Shown: positions 48,014 to 57,130, counted from the first letter of the stretch. The stretch: DNA of 64,000 nucleotides from DASPHG01 sp963849605 (GCA_963849605.1 CAWKHX010000009.1:1-64000); one strand, 5' to 3'. Numbers and translations are program-made. Notes: generated by a model not told the origin, from the letters alone.

Positions 48014-48285
48014 TACCGATCGAGGCGGAACATCAGCTCATCCACGTAGCACCAGCTCCAGTCCTCGCCCGGTTCGGCGGAGCGGATGATCGGATGCCCC
48101 GTTTCCCCGTGGTGTGCGGTTGCGTGGCGGTTGGGCGAGTTGTCGCAACAGCCGATGTGCCCGCATGTCTGGCACATGCGCAGGTGAACCCAGCGCCCGC
48201 CCATAGCCAGACACTCCTCGCACCCGGCGACCTCGGCCGGAATCTCGACGATCTCGATCTGGTCGAGGTGCGCGCAGGACGGCAT
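48013..48285 (-). CDS. UBP-type zinc finger protein
   Basis: 90 aa, entirely a zf-UBP domain: C-A-H-L-D, C-E-E-C, L-R-M-C-Q-T-C-G-H-I-G-C-C-D, then H-A-T-A-H-H-G-E-T-G-H-P-I. Bacteria lack ubiquitin of the eukaryotic kind, so the C-terminal-tail-binding role is not expected; the bacterial function is unknown. Its stop overlaps the GTG of the flavoprotein (TAGTG), and this pairing recurs in actinobacteria, suggesting one functional unit. Confidence 0.9.
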   Translation of the reverse strand: MPSCAHLDQIEIVEIPAEVAGCEECLAMGGRWVHLRMCQTCGHIGCCDNSPNRHATAHHGETGHPIIRSAEPGEDWSWCYVDELMFRLDR

Positions 48286-48294
48286 GCGTACAGC

Positions 48295-50451
48295 CTACGC
48301 CCGTCCTCCCGCGCTCTCGAGCGCGACAGGCTCGACGTCGAGCCGCCGCGGCAGGATCCGCTCGAGCCAGCCCGGGATCCACCAGTTGCGGTCGCCGAGC
48401 AGCTGCATGACGGCCGGGACGAGGACCATTCGCACGACGGTCGCGTCGAGGAAGATCGCCGTGGCCAGCCCGATCCCGAACAGCTTCAGGAAGACGTCCG
48501 GCGCAGCCACGAAGGCGAGGAATACGACGACCATGATCGCCGCCGCGGCCGTGATCACGCGCGCGGTCTTCGCGAGGCCGTCGGCCACCGCCCGCCTCGT
48601 GTCGCGGTGCTTCAGGTACTCCTCGCGGATCCGCGAGATCAGGAAGACCTCGTAGTCCATCGACAGCCCGAACAGGATCGCGAACATCATCACCGGCATG
48701 AACGGCGCGATCGGAACCTCGTGGTCGATCCCGATCAGCTCGGCGACCGGCCCGCCCTTTGCGACCATCGTCATCACGCCGTAGGCGGCGCCGACGGACA
48801 GCAGGTTCATCACGCCGGCCTTCAACGAGATCAGCGGCGAGTGGAAGGCCACGAGCAGGAGCAGGAACGACAGGCCGACGACGCCGGCTATGAACAGCGG
48901 CATGCGGCCCTTCATGTACTCGCTCTGGTCCTCGAGCGCCGCCGTCACACCCCCGATGTGGGCGGTGATGCCGGTGTCCCCGAGCCGCTGCGGCACGACC
49001 TCGTCGCGCAGCCGGTTGACGAGGTCTTCGGTCTCCTCGTCCTGAGGCGAACCCTCGGGGATGACCGTGACGATCGCCGCGTCTTCGCCGGCGTTGAAGG
49101 TCGGCGGCGGGACGAACGCGACATCCGGCTCGCTGCGAAGTTGCTGCGCGAAGGAGTTGATGTCAGCCTTCGCCTCGGCCCCGGGGGGCAGGTCCGCGGC
49201 GATCACCAGCGGGCCGTTCGTACCGGGCCCGAACCCCTCCGTGTTCAGGTCGTAGGCCTGGCGGGTCATCGTGTCCGGCGGGTCGTTGCCCGCGTCCGGG
49301 AAGCCCAAGCGCATGCCGAGCGCGGGCGCCGCAAGCGCGAGCAGGAGGGCGGTGGCGGCGATCGCCGCCGTCCACGGACGGCGCTGAACCGCGTGGCTCC
49401 AGCGCGCAGCGAGCGACTCGCCGTTCCCCTCGGCCTTCAGTGCACGGCCGAGGAACGGGATGCGAAGCCGGTCGACCTTGGGCCCGAGGAACGACAGGAG
49501 CGCCGGCAGCAACGTGATCGAAGCGAGGGCCATCACGAAGACGGCGAGCGATGACGCGAGGGCGACGCCGTACATGTAGGCGAGCCCCGTCAGCATCAGG
49601 CCGCAGATCGCGACCACGACGGTCGCGCCGGCGATCACCACGCTGCGGCCGGCTGTGGTCACCGCCTCGACCACGGAGTCGTGACGGTCCTTGCCCTCCC
49701 TCATCGCGGAGCGGAAGCGGGTAAGCACGAGCAGCGAGTAGTCGATTCCGACGCCGATCCCGATCAGGCCCGACACGGCCGTCGTCCAGTCGGGGACGTC
49801 GACGACGTTCGCGAGCAGAACGGTCAGGCCTCCGGAGCTGATCCCGAGGCCGATCAGGGCGATCGAGAGCGGGAGCCCGGCCGCGACCACCGAGCCGAAC
49901 GCGATCAACAGCACGATCGCCGCGCCGAGGAACCCGATCCCCTCCGGGCTCGTGGTCTCCTGGGCCTGGTAGATCGGGTCGCCGCCGAGCTTGATCACGA
50001 GGCCGTCGCCGTCGTTGCCCTCCGCCGCGTCGATGAGCTGCTCGCCCTGCTCCTTCTCCATCTCCCAGCCCGGGACCGTCATAGGCAGCGTCGTCGAGCC
50101 GATCGTCCCGTCGTCGGAGATCCGGATCGGCGTGTGCTTTGCGACGTGGTCGACCTTTTCCGCCTCGGCAAAGAATGCGTCTATGCGCTGCTTGGCCGCG
50201 GGGCTGTCGGCGCCGCTTTCGTCCTTCCAGACGACGTAGATCTCCTGCCCTGAATACCCGTCGAAGCGCTTCTCGGTCAGGTCGCTCGCGGCCTTGGACT
50301 CCGAGCCCGGCGTGTCGTAGTCGGCGTTGTACTCGCCGGCCAGCGAGGAGCCGACGCCGATGATCACGACAGCCGCCGCAATCCAGGCGAGCACCATTCG
50401 GCCGCGGCGGCGGTAGGAGATGTCGGCGAGTCGGGCGAGGGCGCGAGTCAT
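48295..50451 (-). CDS. MMPL/RND-family membrane transporter
   Basis: 718 aa from ATG 50451. Two repeats of a membrane helix, a large extracytoplasmic domain (residues 40-180 and 385-510) and six helices: Y-D-T-P-G-S-E-S-K-A-A in the first porter domain, G-I-G-V-G-I-D-Y-S-L-L-V-L-T-R-F-R (proton-relay Asp) and F-G-L-S-M-D-Y-E-V-F-L-I-S-R-I-R-E-E. Both MMPL D-Y signatures are intact. Likely exports lipids or hydrophobic compounds. Divergent from the PI-PLC-like gene (127 bp). Confidence 0.93.
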   Translation of the reverse strand: MTRALARLADISYRRRGRMVLAWIAAAVVIIGVGSSLAGEYNADYDTPGSESKAASDLTEKRFDGYSGQEIYVVWKDESGADSPAAKQRIDAFFAEAEKVDHVAKHTPIRISDDGTIGSTTLPMTVPGWEMEKEQGEQLIDAAEGNDGDGLVIKLGGDPIYQAQETTSPEGIGFLGAAIVLLIAFGSVVAAGLPLSIALIGLGISSGGLTVLLANVVDVPDWTTAVSGLIGIGVGIDYSLLVLTRFRSAMREGKDRHDSVVEAVTTAGRSVVIAGATVVVAICGLMLTGLAYMYGVALASSLAVFVMALASITLLPALLSFLGPKVDRLRIPFLGRALKAEGNGESLAARWSHAVQRRPWTAAIAATALLLALAAPALGMRLGFPDAGNDPPDTMTRQAYDLNTEGFGPGTNGPLVIAADLPPGAEAKADINSFAQQLRSEPDVAFVPPPTFNAGEDAAIVTVIPEGSPQDEETEDLVNRLRDEVVPQRLGDTGITAHIGGVTAALEDQSEYMKGRMPLFIAGVVGLSFLLLLVAFHSPLISLKAGVMNLLSVGAAYGVMTMVAKGGPVAELIGIDHEVPIAPFMPVMMFAILFGLSMDYEVFLISRIREEYLKHRDTRRAVADGLAKTARVITAAAAIMVVVFLAFVAAPDVFLKLFGIGLATAIFLDATVVRMVLVPAVMQLLGDRNWWIPGWLERILPRRLDVEPVALESAGGRA

Positions 50452-50578
50452 CGGTGCGATAAGCCTTTCGGTAGGGGTCGCTTCAGTATTACGACGGCGC
50501 GAGAGCGCAGAACTAATCGCCCGCGAAGGCTTGTGCGGGTCGTTGCAGACGTTGGCGCGCCGGCGGTACGGTCGGAGC

Positions 50579-52708
50579 ATGGGACGCCCTCGTCGTGTGA
50601 CGGTGCTCACGCTGGTCGTCCTGTCGTCGCTCGCGATCGTGCTTGCCCTGCTCGCCGGATACGTCCGCCGGGTGGCGGTCGACTCCGATCAGTTCGCGAA
50701 CCGGGCCACCGTGGCGCTTCAGGACGACAGCGTCCGCGCCCTCATCGCCGAGCGGGTCACCGACGACATCGTGCTTGCGAAACAGAGCGATCTGATCGCC
50801 GTGCGGCCGATCATCGAGTCCGTCGTCGCGTCGGTCGTGGGCGGGCGCGCGTTCACGGGCGCCTTCCGGGCGGGCGTGAGCGACGTCCACCGCGCGGTCT
50901 TCGACCGCGACCAGAACACCGTCACGCTCGCGGTCGCGGACGTCGACACACTGGTTGCCGCCGGGCTGCAGGTAATCCGGCCCGGTCTGGCAAAGCGCGT
51001 CGAGGAGGAGCGCGGCCGGGCCGACATCGTCGCGCGCGACATCGGAAGCGCCAGCGGCACGGCCGCTCGCGCCGCGGACGACGTTCGGCTGCTCGCATGG
51101 GTGCTGTCGCTCGTGGCGGTCGCCCTGGTCGCAGCCGCGCTCGCGCTCTCGACGGACCGTCGTCGCACGGTCGTGCAGCTCGGTGGCGGCGTCGCCCTGA
51201 CCGCGATCGTGCTGGTTGTCGGGCTGCACGTCGGCCGCGCGGCCGCCGTCGACGCGGTCGACGGCGCCGATGCGCGCGCCGCGGTCGGAGCGATCTGGGA
51301 CGCGTTCCTGGGCGACCTGCGAACGGCGGCGTGGATAGTTGCCGGCTCGGGGGCGGTGGTCGCCGCCGCGGCGGCGTCCCTGATCCGGCCGATCGACGCG
51401 CGCGCCCCGCTCCGCGCGGCCGCGGCCTGGATCACCACCGAGCCGGAGCGGCCGGGGCTCAAGGCCATTCGCGCGATCGCCCTCGTCGCGGCCGGTCTCG
51501 TGTGTGTGCTCGCCACCGACGCGACCGTGCACGTGCTCGTGACGCTCACCGGCCTCTACCTCATCTTCGTCGGAGTCAGCGCGATCCTGTGGCTCGTGTA
51601 CCAGCCGCGGCCGGAGGGCGCCGCCCGCGCACCTCGGGGCCTCGCGCGTGCTTCCGCGCGCAGGCGAGGGGTGATCGCCGCCGGGCTCGCCGGCCTGCTC
51701 ATCGTCGGCACCGCGGGTGCGTTCGTCAGCTCGGGCGGAACGACGACCGACCCCCCGCCCCCGGGCACGTGCAACGGGCACCGCGCCCTGTGCGACCGGC
51801 CGCTGACCGACGTCGCGCTGCCGGCGACCCACAACTCGATGTCGGTCCCCCTCCCCGGCTGGTTCTCGGCCCTACAGGAGCGCCCCATTCCCGACCAGCT
51901 CCAGGACGGCATCCGCGGCCTGTTGATCGACACCCATTACGCGGACCGCTTGGAGAACGGCCGGCTGCGGACGGCCGTCGATGCGGAAGATCTGCGCCGA
52001 CAGGCCGCGCACGACGGAGTCAGCCCGGATGCGGTCGACGCCGCGCTGCGATTCCGCGAACGGCTCGGCTTCGCGGGCGACGGCACGCGTGGGATGTACC
52101 TCTGCCACTCGCTCTGCGAGCTCGGCGGCACTTCCCTCGCGCTCGTGCTCGACCAGCTGCACGACTTCCTCGTAGCCAACCCGGGCGAGGTGGTCGTGGT
52201 GATCAACCAGGACTACGTGACGCCCGCGGACTTCGTCGGCGCGGTCGAAGACGCCGAGCTCGACGAGCTCGCCTACCGAGGGCCGGCAACGGGCGACTGG
52301 CCGAGCCTGCGCGAGATGATCGACAGCGACCAGCGTGTCGTCTTCCTCGCCGAGAACCATGCCGGCGCGGCGCCGTGGTACCGCCTCACGTACGAAGCGA
52401 TCACCGAGGAGACGCCCTACGCCTTTCGCAAGCCCGCCCAGCTGACAGATCCCTCCGGACTGGAAGCGACGTGCAAGCCCCATCGCGGACCGGAGGGCGC
52501 CCCGCTGTTCCTCCTCAACCACTGGATCACGACCGACCCCCTACCGCAGCCCTCCCACGCCGAGAAGGTCAACGCCTACAAGCCGTTCCTGCGCCGCGCG
52601 CGCGAATGCGAGCGGATTCGCGATCACGTGCCGAACCTGCTGGCCGTCAACTTCTACCGCCGCGGCGACGTGTTCAGGGTGGCCGACGCGATCAACGGCG
52701 TCGACTGA
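50579..52708 (+). CDS. Membrane-anchored PI-PLC-like phosphodiesterase
   Basis: 709 aa. An N-terminal helix and an extracytoplasmic helical domain start D-S-D-Q-F-A-N-R, then there are several membrane helices (residues 170-390). A C-terminal PI-PLC X-like TIM barrel follows, with L-P-A-T-H-N-S-M-S (first catalytic His), G-I-R-G-L-L-I-D-T-H-Y and Y-L-C-H-S-L-C-E-L-G-G (second His). The N-terminal architecture parallels the protein at 21014. Probable extracytoplasmic cleavage of phosphoinositide-type lipids, which actinobacteria make; activity unproven. The downstream PH-domain gene on the same strand fits a lipid theme. Confidence 0.85.
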   Translation: MGRPRRVTVLTLVVLSSLAIVLALLAGYVRRVAVDSDQFANRATVALQDDSVRALIAERVTDDIVLAKQSDLIAVRPIIESVVASVVGGRAFTGAFRAGVSDVHRAVFDRDQNTVTLAVADVDTLVAAGLQVIRPGLAKRVEEERGRADIVARDIGSASGTAARAADDVRLLAWVLSLVAVALVAAALALSTDRRRTVVQLGGGVALTAIVLVVGLHVGRAAAVDAVDGADARAAVGAIWDAFLGDLRTAAWIVAGSGAVVAAAAASLIRPIDARAPLRAAAAWITTEPERPGLKAIRAIALVAAGLVCVLATDATVHVLVTLTGLYLIFVGVSAILWLVYQPRPEGAARAPRGLARASARRRGVIAAGLAGLLIVGTAGAFVSSGGTTTDPPPPGTCNGHRALCDRPLTDVALPATHNSMSVPLPGWFSALQERPIPDQLQDGIRGLLIDTHYADRLENGRLRTAVDAEDLRRQAAHDGVSPDAVDAALRFRERLGFAGDGTRGMYLCHSLCELGGTSLALVLDQLHDFLVANPGEVVVVINQDYVTPADFVGAVEDAELDELAYRGPATGDWPSLREMIDSDQRVVFLAENHAGAAPWYRLTYEAITEETPYAFRKPAQLTDPSGLEATCKPHRGPEGAPLFLLNHWITTDPLPQPSHAEKVNAYKPFLRRARECERIRDHVPNLLAVNFYRRGDVFRVADAINGVD

Positions 52709-52757
52709 CGCCGAAGCCGACTTGCCGAAGTAGCGGCCTCGCCCGCATACTGGTGCC

Positions 52758-53237
52758 ATGGACCTTCACCAGGGCGAGAGGATCATCTTCGAGGGGCACC
52801 CCTCCTGGCGGGCGACGCTCGCCTTCTACATCAAGGCACTGCTCATAGCTGCCGCGGTTGTCGTGGTCTTGGGGCTCGTGACCGACATCAGCTTCGTGCT
52901 GTGGGCCCTGGCCGGCACGGCGCTCGTGGTCTTCGTCGGCTTCGTCAAGCGCATGACGACCGTCTACACGATCACCAACCAGCGGCTCCGAATCAAGCGT
53001 GGCTTCATCGCACGCAAGGTGCAGCAGACTCGCATCGACCGCGTCCAGAACGTGAACACCGAGCAATCGGTGATCGAGCGGATCCTCCAGGTCGGGACCG
53101 TCGACTTCGACACGGCCGGGACGGACGATTCGGAGTTCAAGTTCGCCGGCGTCAGCCAGCCCGAGCAGGTCGTCGCGGCGGTCGAGAAGGCGCAGGCCGA
53201 CCAACCCGCCAGGGAGCTCGCGGACACCGGTCCGTGA
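52758..53237 (+). CDS. Bacterial PH-domain membrane protein (bPH2/YdbS-like)
   Basis: 159 aa. Two helices (residues 25-65) followed by a PH-like domain: T-V-Y-T-I-T-N-Q-R-L-R-I-K-R-G, R-I-D-R-V-Q-N-V-N-T-E-Q-S and V-G-T-V-D-F-D-T-A-G, all typical of bPH2. The family has no enzymatic residues; it may scaffold at the membrane. Fifty bp after the PI-PLC-like gene on the same strand. Confidence 0.92.
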   Translation: MDLHQGERIIFEGHPSWRATLAFYIKALLIAAAVVVVLGLVTDISFVLWALAGTALVVFVGFVKRMTTVYTITNQRLRIKRGFIARKVQQTRIDRVQNVNTEQSVIERILQVGTVDFDTAGTDDSEFKFAGVSQPEQVVAAVEKAQADQPARELADTGP

Positions 53238-53241
53238 CCGC

Positions 53242-53757
53242 TCAGTGGACGACGGCCTTGAGCCCGATCAGGGCCGCGCCGATCAGCGCGACCCCGGTCG
53301 CCTTCACAACCGATGCGGCGAACCCGGCGCCTGACAGGCGCGCGCCGGCGAAGCCGTAGAGGCCGATCAGCCCGAGCCCGGCCCACTTCGCAACGGTGAA
53401 CGCAGCGTCGTCGGCGAGCACGTCAGCGGCGGCGAGCACGAAGAACACGGACGGAAACGCGATTCCGAACGAGACCGCCGCGATGTCCGCGCGAAGGTGC
53501 CGCATCTCCTCGGGGCTGACCTTTTGCCGCCTGGTGGTCTCAAAGCCGACGAACTCGCTGTAGAACTCGGCGAGCGCGACGGCGACGGTGGTGCCGAGCA
53601 ACGTGGCGATCACCGCAGTCGGCGCCGGCGGGTGGGCCTCGAGTGCCACGACCAGCGCGAGCCCGATGATCGCGCCGTAGATGACACGCGCGACCTGGCG
53701 CGAGCCGAGGTGGGCCCTGAGGAAGCTGCGCACGATCCGTGCATTCTGGTGCAGCAC
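53242..53757 (-). CDS. Conserved integral membrane protein of unknown function
   Basis: About 171 aa from GTG 53757. After a short basic N terminus there are five hydrophobic segments: V-I-Y-G-A-I-I-G-L-A-L, A-V-I-A-T-L-L-G-T-T-V, A-V-S-F-G-I-A-F-P-S-V, G-L-G-L-I-G-L-Y-G-F-A, and V-A-L-I-G-A-A-L-I-G. A cytosolic patch A-E-F-Y-S-E-F-V-G-F-E between helices 2 and 3 holds several acidic residues. It vaguely recalls VIT/CCC1-type proteins, but the metal-binding helices are not convincing. Converges on the PH gene and is divergent from the UPF0104 gene. Confidence 0.75.
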   Translation of the reverse strand: MLHQNARIVRSFLRAHLGSRQVARVIYGAIIGLALVVALEAHPPAPTAVIATLLGTTVAVALAEFYSEFVGFETTRRQKVSPEEMRHLRADIAAVSFGIAFPSVFFVLAAADVLADDAAFTVAKWAGLGLIGLYGFAGARLSGAGFAASVVKATGVALIGAALIGLKAVVH

Positions 53758-53825
53758 GCGGGCACCACCGCGGCCCGGATGCGGACACCCTTGCAGCACG
53801 CGACGCTGGCCACGAGGCTGGGGCC

Positions 53826-54932
53826 GTGCGGAGCTCCGCGCGCACGCACCTCGGCGATCGGCTGGAGGGCACGCTCGAGCAAAGGGCGGACGTCGAGGGC
53901 GAGATCACGCGCGGCGAGGCGGCGCAGCCCGTCCGCCGCAGCCTCGTCCGAACGGTCGTCTGGCTCTGCATCACCGCCGTCTCGCTCTACCTGGTGGCGC
54001 CCGCACTGCTGGACACGCTCTCCTCCTGGCGCAGCCTCACGGAGCTCGCGCCCGGCTGGATCCCGGCGATGCTCGTCCTCCAGGCCGGGGCCGTCGTCAG
54101 CCTTTGGTGGCTGCAGCGCATCGCCCTTCACCGTCCCGGCTGGTACGCGGTGGCGACATCGCAGCTCGCGGGCAACGCGATGGCGAAGGTGGCGCCGGGC
54201 GGCGGCGCGGTCGGCGCCGCCGTCCAGTACCGCATGCTCGCCGACGCGGGCCTGCCGCCGGCGCGCGCGATCGCAGGGCTGACCGCCGCGAACCTGCTCA
54301 CGCTGGCCGTCGTCCTAGCGCTGCCTGTCTTCGCGATCCCGGCCTTCATCCGGGGCGCCGTCGACCGCAGCCTGGCCGAGGTGGCCTTGGGCGGCTTCGG
54401 CCTCTTCGTGCTGCTGTTCGCCGCGGGGGCGTCGATGTTCGCGTTCGACGGCCCTCTGCTCTGGGTCGGCCGCACGGTCCAGAGGGCGCGCAACCGGCTG
54501 CGCCCGAACGCAACACCTGTGCGCGAGCTGCCCGCCCGATTGCTGCGTGAGCGTGAACGCATACTCGCCGCCGTCGCGCCCCGGTGGAAGTCCGCGCTCG
54601 CCGCGAGCGTCGGCCGGTGGGCGTTCGACTACGCATCCCTGCTGGCGGCGCTTGCGGCCGTCGGGTCGACGCCGCGACCCGGAGTGGTCCTGCTCGCCTT
54701 CTGCGCAGCGCAGCTCCTCGCGCAGCTGCCCATCACCCCGGGCGGGCTCGGCTTCGTCGAGGTCGGGCTCACCGCCACGCTCACGCTCGCCGGCGTCGAG
54801 GCTGGCGACGCGATCGTCGTCACCCTGGCCTACCGGCTGCTGACCTACTGGCTTCCGCTCCCACTGGGAGCGGTCGCGGCCATCCTGCACCGCCGCCGCT
54901 TCCATTCGACCGCCCCAGGCGCGAGCCTGTAG
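53826..54932 (+). CDS. UPF0104/YbhN family flippase-like protein
   Basis: 368 aa from GTG 53826. About eight membrane helices of the lysylphosphatidylglycerol-synthetase transmembrane domain, with the motif G-N-A-M-A-K-V-A-P-G-G-G-A-V-G, A-Q-L-P-I-T-P-G-G-L-G-F-V-E-V-G-L and Y-R-L-L-T-Y-W-L-P-L. No aminoacyl-transferase domain follows, so it resembles the YbhN-like lipid-flippase branch. Its stop is 2 bp before the ZIP gene start (53826-54932 and 54935), an apparent operon. Confidence 0.9.
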   Translation: MRSSARTHLGDRLEGTLEQRADVEGEITRGEAAQPVRRSLVRTVVWLCITAVSLYLVAPALLDTLSSWRSLTELAPGWIPAMLVLQAGAVVSLWWLQRIALHRPGWYAVATSQLAGNAMAKVAPGGGAVGAAVQYRMLADAGLPPARAIAGLTAANLLTLAVVLALPVFAIPAFIRGAVDRSLAEVALGGFGLFVLLFAAGASMFAFDGPLLWVGRTVQRARNRLRPNATPVRELPARLLRERERILAAVAPRWKSALAASVGRWAFDYASLLAALAAVGSTPRPGVVLLAFCAAQLLAQLPITPGGLGFVEVGLTATLTLAGVEAGDAIVVTLAYRLLTYWLPLPLGAVAAILHRRRFHSTAPGASL

Positions 54933-54934
54933 TC

Positions 54935-55627
54935 GTGGAAGAGGCGCTCGGCTGGTCGGCTCTCGCGGCGTCGTCGCTCGTGATCGGCGGCCTGCTCGGG
55001 CTCGCGCGCCACTGGCCCGACCGCGGCGTCGGGCTCGTGCTCGCGTTTGGCGCCGGCGCGCTGATCAGCTCGGTCAGCTTCGACCTCGCGCAGGAGGGCG
55101 TGCACATCGGCGGCCCGGGCTACGTCGCGCTCGGGCTCGCGGGCGGAGCGATCACCTACTTCGTCGCCTCCCGCCAGCTTGACCGGAGCAGCAGCGGCGG
55201 CGGCACCGACCTCGCCCTCGGGTCGCTCCTGGACGGCATCCCAGAGCAGATGGTGCTCGGCATCGGGATCGCCGCCGGTGACGGCGTGGGCGTCGGCCTG
55301 CTGGTCGCGATCTTCGTGTCGAACCTGCCCGAGTCGATCGGAGCGTCGGACGACCTCCGCGCCGCCGGCCATTCGCCGGGCGCGATTCGCCGCACCTGGA
55401 TCGGGATCGCGGCGGTCTGCACGCTCGCGGGCGTCGCGGGCTATGCGCTCGCGGACGCGGTCTCGGGCGACGCCCAGGCGGTGATCAACGGTTTCGCCGC
55501 CGGTGCGCTCTTGGTGATGCTGGTGGACTCGATGATCCCCGAAGCGAGAGGCAAGGCTGGTCGCACCGCCGGGCTCGCTTCCGTCCTCGGCTTCGCCGTC
55601 GCTGCGGGACTCTCCGGCCTGTCCTGA
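54935..55627 (+). CDS. ZIP-family divalent metal transporter
   Basis: 230 aa from GTG 54935. Helix IV and V signatures are only partly canonical: G-S-L-L-D-G-I-P-E-Q-M-V-L-G and I-F-V-S-N-L-P-E-S-I-G (normally H-N-x-P-E-G and N-x-P-E-G). The first His is replaced by L-D-G-I-P-E. A short His-poor loop lies between helices III and IV. Likely Zn2+/Fe2+ or Mn2+ uptake, but the ligand change makes the substrate uncertain. Coupled to the YbhN-like gene. Confidence 0.87.
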   Translation: MEEALGWSALAASSLVIGGLLGLARHWPDRGVGLVLAFGAGALISSVSFDLAQEGVHIGGPGYVALGLAGGAITYFVASRQLDRSSSGGGTDLALGSLLDGIPEQMVLGIGIAAGDGVGVGLLVAIFVSNLPESIGASDDLRAAGHSPGAIRRTWIGIAAVCTLAGVAGYALADAVSGDAQAVINGFAAGALLVMLVDSMIPEARGKAGRTAGLASVLGFAVAAGLSGLS

Positions 55628-56221
55628 TCAGCGCAGGGCGTAGCCCTCGCCGAGCGCCTTCGCGACAAGGTGCGCCCGCGAACGCGCCCCGATCTTCTCC
55701 ATCGCGTTCCGCACATGCGTGCGCACCGTGTCGTGCGCGATGCCGAGCTCGTCGGCGATCTCGGGGCCGCTCTGCCCGTGCGCGACGTGATGGACCACCT
55801 CGAGCTCGCGGTCGGACAGCTCGCCCTCGGCGTCCTGCGTCTCGACCGTGCGGCGGAAGCGGCCGCCCCATCGCGACGGGCCTATCAGCACGGCGAGGAC
55901 GAGCTTGCGGCCGGTCACTATCTCCACTGTCGCGCCCCACTGGTGCACGACGACGGTGCCGTCGGCGCGAATGAGCCCGACCTCGCCCGTGAAGTGCTCC
56001 TTGGCGAGCTGCACCGCCCACTGCTCCGGCGTGAACTGCGGCCCGCCGTCCACGAGAGTCCAGACGGGCCGGCCCACCAGGTCGGCGCTCCTGTAGCCGA
56101 GCAAGCGCAGCAACGCACCGTTCACCTCGACGATGCGACGGCTCGCGTCGGCGAGGAGCATCGGGTTGCGCGACTGCGTGAAGGCCGCCTTGAAGAGGCC
56201 GGCCCAGCCCGCCTCTGTCAT
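55628..56221 (-). CDS. PAS-LuxR transcriptional regulator
   Basis: 197 aa. Residues 10-115 form a PAS domain: P-M-L-L-A-D-A-S-R-R-I-V-E-V-N and G-A-L-L-R-L-L-G-Y. The C-terminal LuxR helix-turn-helix reads L-S-D-R-E-L-E-V-V and E-I-A-D-E-L-G-I-A-H-D-T-V-R-T-H-V. One-component sensor, cytoplasmic, with a presumably small-molecule ligand in the PAS pocket. It converges with the ZIP gene (stops adjacent) and is divergent from the EAL gene (78 bp apart). Confidence 0.9.
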   Translation of the reverse strand: MTEAGWAGLFKAAFTQSRNPMLLADASRRIVEVNGALLRLLGYRSADLVGRPVWTLVDGGPQFTPEQWAVQLAKEHFTGEVGLIRADGTVVVHQWGATVEIVTGRKLVLAVLIGPSRWGGRFRRTVETQDAEGELSDRELEVVHHVAHGQSGPEIADELGIAHDTVRTHVRNAMEKIGARSRAHLVAKALGEGYALR

Positions 56222-56298
56222 GCATCGATTGTCGCCTATCGGTCCAATCGCGCATCTGCGGTATTGAAGGACCGGCCGAGAGGCCCGAAGCTGTCCCA

Positions 56299-57060
56299 GT
56301 GGCTCTCGCCCCCGTACCGGACCTGCCGGACGACCCTCCGATGAGCGCCGGCGACGCGGTCGAGCTCATCCGGGGCGCGCTCGCGTTCGATCGGCTGCGC
56401 GTCGACGCGCAGCCGATCGTCGCGCTCTCGGACGGCAACGTCGCCGCCGAGGAGCTGCTGGTGCGCGTGGCCGACGGCGACGAGGCGGTCCCGCCGCTTG
56501 CGTTCATTCCGACTGCCGAGCACTACGGGCTGATGCCGATGATCGACCGCTTCGTGATCGAGCGCGCGTCCGAGCGCGCGGCGTCGGGCCGGGCGGTGTA
56601 CGTCAACCTCTCGGCGACCACGATCGCACAGCAGGGGCTCTTCGACGACATCATCGGCGCGCTTCATCGCCACGGAGCGACGCCGGAGCGGATCACGTTC
56701 GAGATCACCGAGACGGCCGCCGCCGCCGACCTGACGGAGGCGAGCCACCTTGCGACGAGGCTTGCGGCGCGCGGCTTCCGGATCGCGCTGGACGACTTCG
56801 GGAGCGGCTGGGGCGCCTTTCGCTACCTGAAGGCGCTGCCGGTCAGCATCATCAAGATCGACCGCGAGTTCGTCCGCGACATATCGACGAACGCGCGCGC
56901 ACTCGCGCTGGTCCGCGGGATCGTGGGGCTCGCTCGCCTCCTCGGCCACGAGACGATCGCGGAGGGCGTCGAGGACGAGCCCACCTTCATCCTGCTCCAG
57001 TCGCTCGGGGTCGACTACGCGCAGGGCTTCCACGTCGGCCGCCCGCAGCCGACGGACTAG
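56299..57060 (+). CDS. Stand-alone EAL-domain c-di-GMP phosphodiesterase candidate
   Basis: About 240-253 aa; ATG 56341 or GTG 56299 are possible. EAL catalytic residues appear intact: E-E-L-L-V-R (the EAL motif as EEL), Y-V-N-L-S-A-T, F-E-I-T-E-T, D-D-F-G-S-G-W-G, I-K-I-D-R-E-F, E-G-V-E-D and a G-F-H-V-G-R-P end. It lacks a sensor or GGDEF domain. Because EAL is degenerate to EEL, activity should be tested; the metal ligands N, E, D-D, K and E are all present. Confidence 0.88.
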   Translation: MALAPVPDLPDDPPMSAGDAVELIRGALAFDRLRVDAQPIVALSDGNVAAEELLVRVADGDEAVPPLAFIPTAEHYGLMPMIDRFVIERASERAASGRAVYVNLSATTIAQQGLFDDIIGALHRHGATPERITFEITETAAAADLTEASHLATRLAARGFRIALDDFGSGWGAFRYLKALPVSIIKIDREFVRDISTNARALALVRGIVGLARLLGHETIAEGVEDEPTFILLQSLGVDYAQGFHVGRPQPTD

Positions 57061-57130
57061 CGGCGCCGGAGGCGGCGAAAGCGCTTCTTCGGCTGCGCCC
57101 GGCTCGCGCGGTACTCGGCGATCGGTATGT

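Noticed and set aside
50533..52848. 771-codon plus-strand frame, longer than the real gene
   Set aside because: Shifted shadow of the PI-PLC-like gene; extreme Arg content and no motifs.
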